NCBI GenBank assembly: GCA_963921425.1
Contig: OY992836.1
Span: 20,377,889-20,441,888, forward strand
DNA length: 64,000 nt
Reading direction: 5' to 3'
Origin: Dryas octopetala
Lineage: Eukaryota; Streptophyta; Magnoliopsida; Rosales; Rosaceae
Positions 58,361-64,000 of this stretch are shown in pieces. The notes below the pieces were generated by a model, which worked only from the letters and a program-made list of their open reading frames with translations, was not told where the DNA came from and did no database searches. The translations under genes and the position numbers were made by a program. Position 1 is the stretch's first letter, and the number at the start of each line of letters is the position of its first letter.

Positions 58361-58545
58361 AGATAATTTTGTTGGTTTACTATTGGTCTGAAAAACTTAT
58401 GATATTAAGAGACGGGTTCACAATTATTTGATATTAAATTGTGACACTAGTTTTTTCCCTGACCTCTCGCCAACACTGAAGGACCGAAGAGCACGTGGAT
58501 AAATCCATGTCAAATCAACCCTAAACGTGGCCGAGCTGCCGGAGA

Positions 58546-58962
58546 ATGCTAGGTGGGATTTTAGGAGCATTCATTCAAGAACGGGATGTTATGTCCCTTT
58601 CAATGTTAACCATGATCCTGTATCGGATTTATGGAAATACAAGTATTTGTCTCCATATCATATTGATGTTACTGTTTGGGACACTTGTGAATGGCACGTA
58701 CATACTCGTTATGACACAGGTTGCGTTTGATCTGAACCCAACCAGAACAAGTGCACAAGGATTAGCTAGGGTGGCAACTGTTCTCGATATTATGGCCACT
58801 GCAGGAGGAATCTTGGGCTCACATTACACCCAACAATACTGCAGCGCTTGGGGTTGGAACGTCATATTTGGTTTTTTTCTTCTTTGCATAGTATATGCTG
58901 TCATGTGTTTAACTGGTGGAAGAGCTGAACCTGCACGTGGATGGAGACCACACATAGATTAG
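58546..58962 (+). pseudogene. Glycerol-3-phosphate transporter family (MFS) last-exon fragment
   Basis: The frame after CTAG at 58546-58552 reads GGILGAFIQERDVMSL..., YRIYGN, FGTLVNGTYILVMTQVAFDL, TSAQGLARVATVLDIMATAGGILG, WGWNVIFGFFLLCIVYAV. This follows the last exon of plant G3Pp transporters position by position (GGI.G, YR.YG, G.FVNGPYALITTAVSADL, G.SRALATVTAIIDGTGS.G). The first half with the other six membrane segments is missing, and key family positions are changed (NGPYALI to NGTYILV, DG to DI). The frame is open for 135 codons and the apparent acceptor site is kept. I read it as a diverged gene fragment; expression as a short protein cannot be excluded. Confidence 0.65.
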
Positions 58963-60313
58963 ATGGGGGTTTTCGATTTCATATATAAATCAGTACGTAG
59001 CTAGATCGATCGAGATGGATGTTTCATGAAGGTTTTCAGTTTCATATATCGATCAGTAGACTAATATGGATATAGAGGAGACTAGCTAGTATGGATATGG
59101 ATGTTTTTTTGGTTTTACACTATATTTGGCTATTTGCTTAATAGAATTCCCTCCTGCCCTCTCTTTGATTGGGTTAATTCGTTTATCAAATGCATGCATA
59201 TATTATATATAAGATTAAATTGAATTAATACGAATCTATATATTTTTAATATTCTAATAAATCCTGTGTTGCATGCAAGTTAAGGTAGGATCGATTGTGC
59301 CACCTTGGAGGACCTTAATTTCCAGATTTTGAACAAATTAATCTTGAATAACTTCTCCTTGATGAGGCTGCTCGGCTTGCATCGAACCAATTTTGAATTG
59401 GGAGGCCACAACCTGTACATGTATATATAGGATCGATATATCAACTTATTCAATTGGATCATTCAGGCCTGCAAACTATAAGCTTTCAATTCTTTGATTC
59501 AGGATGAGTTATATACGTACAATAATTATCAGCTCCAAAAATATTAATGGTTAGAATGTAACTGACCAGCTTGACCGGCCTTAAAGCATATATATCCAAA
59601 AGCACCGTATTAATATCTTCCTCCCATCTGATCGAGTAATTAAAGAACTAAAACAAACACAACCAAAATAATTAAACTAAAACTTACCCAATTCAATCTA
59701 AGCACATAGCTAGGGACGGATTAAGGAAAGCATTTATTCGATATATATGTAATTATTAAGATATAATTGTAAATTAATTTGAATAGAACATGCATTTAAT
59801 TTGTAATTGTAAGTGCTTAATTGAACGCAATATATATATAAATTAATTATTTGATCACAGTTAGATGACTAGCTAAATAATTTTCGATTTGGTTGATTTT
59901 TAATTTGTAATAATGATCTTTGAATCGAGGCCTAAAAAATTGACGGTTCGAATTATAAAATCAATCACGTGTTAGGACTCTATTTAAAGGTCATATATGC
60001 AAAAGATTAGATAAATTGAAAATCATTAAGAAGTCTAATTTTGATAAAATAAATTGATGAGCATAATGTTTTCAATAATCAAACAATTAAATAGTTTCTA
60101 ATTTATCTAACTTTTTGCAAAATTGGTCTTTAAATTGAGACTTAAAAAATAGATGGATATGATCGTTGAATTATAATGTGAAATGGGCTCACAAGAGATC
60201 CCTTATTTACCCTTAAATTAGAGATCCCTCATTAGAATGCCCCTTCCATTATTGGATCCTCAAATAATTTTATTCAAGAGATCTTTTGTAGGGCTCATGC
60301 TATATTAATTGTA
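58963..60313. other. Intergenic, AT-rich with degenerate inverted/direct repeats
   Basis: Around 59910-60180 a ~50-bp stretch (CTATTTAAAGGTC...AGATAAATTGAAAAT) recurs inverted near 60095-60150, and CTTTGAATCGAGGCCTAAAAA recurs directly near 60130. The repeats are too diverged to define an element. No gene. Confidence 0.5.
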
Positions 60314-61506
60314 GGCTCAAGTACATTTATATCCACCAACTATAAGGTCTATTTCAAGTTGGTCCACGAACTATAAAACATTTTCAAATTTGCTCATTAA
60401 CTATAGGGTTCATTTCAAGTTGGTCCACGAACTATAAAATATTTCAAATTTATCCATTAACTATAAGGTTTATTTCAAGTTGGTCCACGAACTAATAAAA
60501 AACATACAGAATGGTAGACAAAATTGGGTTGACAAAAAAAACGAACTGAACCAGATTATTTATATATATTTTATATTATATAAAAGTTATATATATTGAA
60601 TAAAAAAGATGTAATGTGTTTTTTGCACATATTGGGATTCGAATCCATGACCTTGTGAGGAGAGTCAAAGTATGAATTCTCATTACATCACTTAACCACT
60701 TATGAAATTCAAATACATGCAATATATTTATAGGCATACTGATACTTGAAATATAATAATTTATAAAATTAAATATATTTTATATATCATTCCTTTTTTT
60801 AAGATATTATTTTAGATCTCTATTTAAATATTATCATTGCAAGTCTAAAAATTTTACTAGTTTATATTTTATATAATTTATAGTTTCTATATTGTAAACA
60901 TATTACTAAAAGTCCAAAACTATAATTTATAATTTATATACTAAAATTATTAGAGTATAGGGTTAATTTTTAAGGTATAAGGTTTTAGACTTTATGGTTT
61001 AGTGTATAAGATTATGGTGTAGAATACCAATTATAATTTTATAAATTATTATATTTCAAGTATCAGTATACCTATAAATATATTGCATGTACTTAAATAT
61101 CATAAGTGACTAAATGGTGTAGTGAGAATTCACGATTTCACTCTCCTCAAGTGGTCATGGCCGGGTTCGAAGCCAACATGTTCCAAAAACACCTTATACC
61201 TTTTTTATTCAAAATATATAACTTGTATTTAATAAATAAAAAAATAAAAAAAAATGTATAAATAATTTGGTTCGGTTCGGTTTTTTTGTCAACCAGGTTT
61301 TGTCTATCATTATGTATGTTTTTTGTTAGTTTGTAGACTAACTTGAAATGAATCATATAGTTAATGGCGAAATTTGAAATGTTTTATAGTTCGTAGACCA
61401 ACTTGAAATGAACCCTATAGTTAATGGGGAAATTTGAAATATTTTATAGTTCATGGACCAACTTGAAATAGACTATATAATTGGTGGATATAAATGAACT
61501 TGAGCC
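60314..61506. mobile_element. Mutator-type foldback element with ~460-bp terminal inverted repeats
   Basis: 1193 bp from GGCTCAAG to CTTGAGCC, with an exact 9-bp target duplication TTAATTGTA (60305-60313 and 61507-61515). The arms (about 60314-60780 and 61035-61506) are inverted copies, including a threefold ~62-bp subrepeat (CAAGTTGGTCCACGAACTAT) at each end. The unique centre of ~250 bp is non-coding. No transposase, so non-autonomous. Confidence 0.9.
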
Positions 61507-61545
61507 TTAATTGTATTACAAACCAATTATAGGCTAGCAAACATC

Positions 61546-61581
<36 letters not shown>

Positions 61582-61582
<1 letters not shown>

Positions 61583-61982
61583 GCTCCTTAATTTTATTGA
61601 GGTATACCTCAACTTAATTATGTTGAGATATGACCTTGTTGGGGCCCACACGAGTCATTTTGTGTTGATCCGAACCGTTCAATTTTTACATCTCCATTGA
61701 TAAATCATCTTTGCAAAAAATTAGCCAAATCGGAAATCATTTGCCTATCTAACTTTGATCAAACAAATGAACGGTTTCATCTAAAATATTTTGTTCGTCC
61801 ATTTATTTGATCAAAGTTAGATAGGCAAATGATTTCCTATTTGGCTAATTTTTTGCAAGGATGATTTATCAATGGAGATGTAAAAATTGAACGGTTCGGA
61901 TCGACACAAAACAACTCGTGTGGGCCCCAATAGGATATACCTCAACATAAATAAGTTGAGGTATACCGCAATAGAAGGAGCC
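61582..61982. mobile_element. Foldback element GGCTCCTT...AAGGAGCC
   Basis: 401 bp, arms of ~190 bp nearly meeting at the centre (TTTGATCAAAGTTAGATAGG and its inverse, around a ~40-bp middle). It lies inside a TA microsatellite, so target duplication cannot be read. It begins 76 bp after the MULE at 60314-61506 and shares only the GGCTC ends. Confidence 0.85.
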
Positions 61983-62322
61983 TATATATATATAGGGTTA
62001 GGATCATGGGATAACAATTTATACAAATACTTTGACAAAGTTTTTTATATTTACTCCAAAGTCAGCCTATTCTATCTGAGATGTATATCCTACATCATAT
62101 TTTATGATGATGGTGGTTTTGTCTCAGTATACATTTCCTTGTATTAACTCATTGCATATATATCATGATCAATTCATCACTCTTTACAACCCATGAACGA
62201 ACATAAATTTTCCTTTTCATTAGTATATATGCATGCATCTTGTTTTTTTTTTTTTTTTTTTTTGCTACAGCAGCATATGAGAAATTCATCTTTAGAAGCC
62301 AAACATAAAAAACATATCGATC

Positions 62323-62778
62323 TTAATATTGGTTTGGTTTTCTGAAGAGCTTTCGTTTACAACATAATATTGCTATTCCGAAGAGCCGGTTACAACTTAA
62401 TATTGGTTTTTCTAAGAGGTCTGGGTTACTAGGCTCAAAGAACATAAAATCGAGGACATCATGGAAACCTTCACTGGAGGATGAGAGATACATTTTGACA
62501 TAACATTTGTGTATGTCTAATTCTGTTGGCAACGACAAACATTTTTGGACCTCCTTATGTAAAGGTAACCAGAGCCAATCAAATATTGACGCTGCCGATG
62601 GATTCCTCGATGACCCGTTAAGCGACTGCTGCTGTTTTGAGGCGTCTTGAGGTGATCTTACTTTTGGAAATCCGATCCATAAAACCACAACACAATACAA
62701 AATCAGAATCAAGAGAAGGCCCTCTCCATTTTTTTGGATGTTATATTTCCACAGCCGCTTTTGGTTTTGGTATCCCAT
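62323..62778 (-). CDS. Hypothetical small membrane-anchored protein (151 aa)
   Basis: Not recognised. A single open frame of 151 codons. Basic N-terminus (MGYQNQKRLWKYNIQKNG), one hydrophobic segment ~20-38 (LLLILILYCVVVLWIGF), a polar Gln/Ser linker, and a mixed C-terminal part (IFDWLWLPLHKEVQKC, DVLDFMFFEPSNPDLLEK) with several Cys. This would be a type II single-pass protein. A TATAAAAA on the minus strand (62836-62843) lies ~60 bp upstream of the ATG, a plausible promoter. No intron is needed. It could instead be a chance ORF or a fragment. Confidence 0.45.
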   Translation of the reverse strand: MGYQNQKRLWKYNIQKNGEGLLLILILYCVVVLWIGFPKVRSPQDASKQQQSLNGSSRNPSAASIFDWLWLPLHKEVQKCLSLPTELDIHKCYVKMYLSSSSEGFHDVLDFMFFEPSNPDLLEKPILSCNRLFGIAILCCKRKLFRKPNQY

Positions 62779-62834
62779 AATATATTTGTTTCTTAATTCC
62801 TCTCACTTTCTTCTAACTCTCAACCAGTTGTAGG

Positions 62835-62843
62835 GTTTTTATA
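62835..62843 (-). promoter_or_regulatory. TATA box upstream of the 151-aa ORF
   Basis: Minus-strand CTATAAAAACC about 60 bp before the ATG. It implies a 5' UTR of roughly 30 nt. It is the main support that the ORF is a gene. Confidence 0.4.
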
Positions 62844-63638
62844 GTTGTTCTAACTAGAGTACGTTTGATTGGTTTACAACTTCACACCACTTAGAATTCT
62901 ATTCTATTTACGTAAGTACTACTTCAAATAACTCAATAAGTTTGAATTTGTGCATGACACAACAATATATATATTTCATTTTACTTTTGTTATATTATCA
63001 TTAATTATTCACATATCAAGACTTAAGGTCTGGATCATTGAAATATCTGTAAATAGCTCTTCTATCCACATTTACTGAGCTTATTATAGAATAAATGCTT
63101 TCCTTCATTAATCTCCATATACTTTAGATTTTGGTTTGCTACAGGTACCATAAGTTATTTGGTCACTAAAAGAAACTTAATTCTTTACTTGATTCGATTT
63201 TATTGGAAATTATTTATAAGGAAAAAACACTGAAATTAAAATCTGGCCTGAGTGTTTAATTAGTGGTTTACTAAGTTCAAGAATTAATTTTCTAATTGTA
63301 TTGCACATAGAACTGTACATTAATTCATTGCACTAGTAGGAATGTAGGATGGTGTTAATTAGTGAGATTCGTTTATGATGATCTAGTGGAAAAATCAGGC
63401 GTCCACGTCATGGCCAATCAGTGTGTGGAACCCACTTTTTGATGGATCATAATAATATGATGTGGCTCTTTACTTTAAGACTCGTCCTGGTCAATAAAAA
63501 ATTGAAAGATTACATGGTATTATAGGGGAGATCAAAGAAAAAAAAAAACAGATAGAGGAGATCCTATTCCAATGATCCTATGGTTGTCAACACGTGGGAG
63601 CCAATTGACACGTGAATATGCTGCCCCATGGCTTGTAG
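62844..63638. other. Intergenic, no recognised feature
   Basis: AT-rich. Around 63576-63616 CACGTGGGAGCCAATTGACACGTG holds two CACGTG boxes in one small stretch, a possible G-box pair. Nothing else noted. Confidence 0.45.
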
Positions 63639-64000
63639 TAGGGGTGTGTTTCGGCCGGATCGGATCGGAAATAGGGTGTTTCAATTCCAATCTAAAAAAT
63701 TTTGAAATGAAATTTATGTTCTAATTTTCATTCCAAAAAATCGGAATTTCAACATCTCATTCCGATTCGGAATTTTCGGATTTCTCGGAATTTTTAGAAT
63801 TTTTTGGAATATAACATTTTCGAAACTTTTGGATAAACATTTGAAATTTTCGAATAAAAAATCGGAATTTTCACATTTTCATAATATTTTTTGGAACATG
63901 TTTGGATTTTTTTTTTAAATAATGATGAAATTAACAAACAAACAAAAATTAAAAGACAATAGATTATGATGCATTTCAATATTTATATTAAAATGTAATT
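63639..64000. mobile_element. Probable left end of a hAT transposon, cut by the window edge
   Basis: TAGGGGTGTG followed by CGGCCGGATCGGATCGG matches the usual start of plant hAT terminal repeats (YAGGGGTGT). The next 300 bp is a degenerate run of TCGGAATTTT-like subterminal repeats, also typical. The other end and target duplication lie outside the window, so this is tentative. Confidence 0.45.

Larger units (their letters stand above)
58012..58545. other. RRM-gene promoter region
   Basis: Contains the triple palindrome (58086-58177), one micro-insertion (58339-58360) and a T-run followed by GGCC at 58274-58290 without a clear flanking duplication. The divergent G3P-transporter fragment follows. 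Confidence 0.5.

Noticed and set aside
1..64000. tRNA, rRNA, CRISPR arrays, known miRNA precursors
   Set aside because: No cloverleaf-compatible A/B-box pair outside retroposons, no regular repeat-spacer array, and none of the common conserved plant miRNA sequences I know was recognised.

Overview
The window is nuclear DNA of a flowering plant, a eudicot. Genes carry many short GT-AG introns, intergenic DNA is AT-rich with long A/T homopolymers and (CT)n or (TA)n tracts, and every recognisable protein belongs to a conserved land-plant family. The gene set and texture would fit a woody rosid such as Rosaceae, but the sequence alone does not settle this.

Layout. 1-4793 (+): 3' part of an ABCG32/PEC1-like full-size ABCG (PDR) transporter. 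6488-9051 (+): a two-exon gibberellin 3-oxidase. 9534-17168 (-): a 19-exon LEUNIG-type co-repressor whose predicted exons sum to an open frame of 868 codons. 19690-23484 (-): a 13-exon plastid BASS1-like transporter (411 aa). 25.7-28.6 kb: repeat-rich composite region with a broken piece of a CDC48B AAA-ATPase gene between two 74-bp direct repeats, an array of about twenty short dyad-symmetric units and a cluster of CTGTAGCG palindromes. 32139-33048: TIR transposon with a near-perfect internal hairpin. 33663-36485 (+): LRR receptor-like pseudokinase (665 aa). 41503-44076 (-): intronless CRR21-like PLS-class PPR editing factor. 46.2-47.5 kb: cluster of three SINE-like retroposons. 50925-53204 (+): EFM-type GARP/MYB regulator (478 aa). 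54684-58011 (-): RRM plus RD/RE-rich plus coiled-coil protein (386 aa). 58546-58962 (+): last-exon fragment of a glycerol-3-phosphate transporter family gene. 60314-61506 and 61582-61982: two foldback elements. 62323-62778 (-): orphan small membrane-anchored ORF. 63639-end: probable left end of a hAT element.

The genes do not form a pathway. Several act on development (GA3ox, LEUNIG, EFM), others on cuticle export, plastid transport, plastid RNA editing and signalling; this is ordinary plant gene order.

The most unusual pattern is not a gene. At nine loci there are inserts of only 14-22 bp, each a short tag (often ending in CC, e.g. TCTTGGCC) followed by an A-run (or the reverse complement), and each bounded by a direct duplication of 11-18 bp. 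One lies in the third copy of a local ~300-bp repeat whose two sister copies show the empty site. They look like extremely truncated products of target-primed retroposition.
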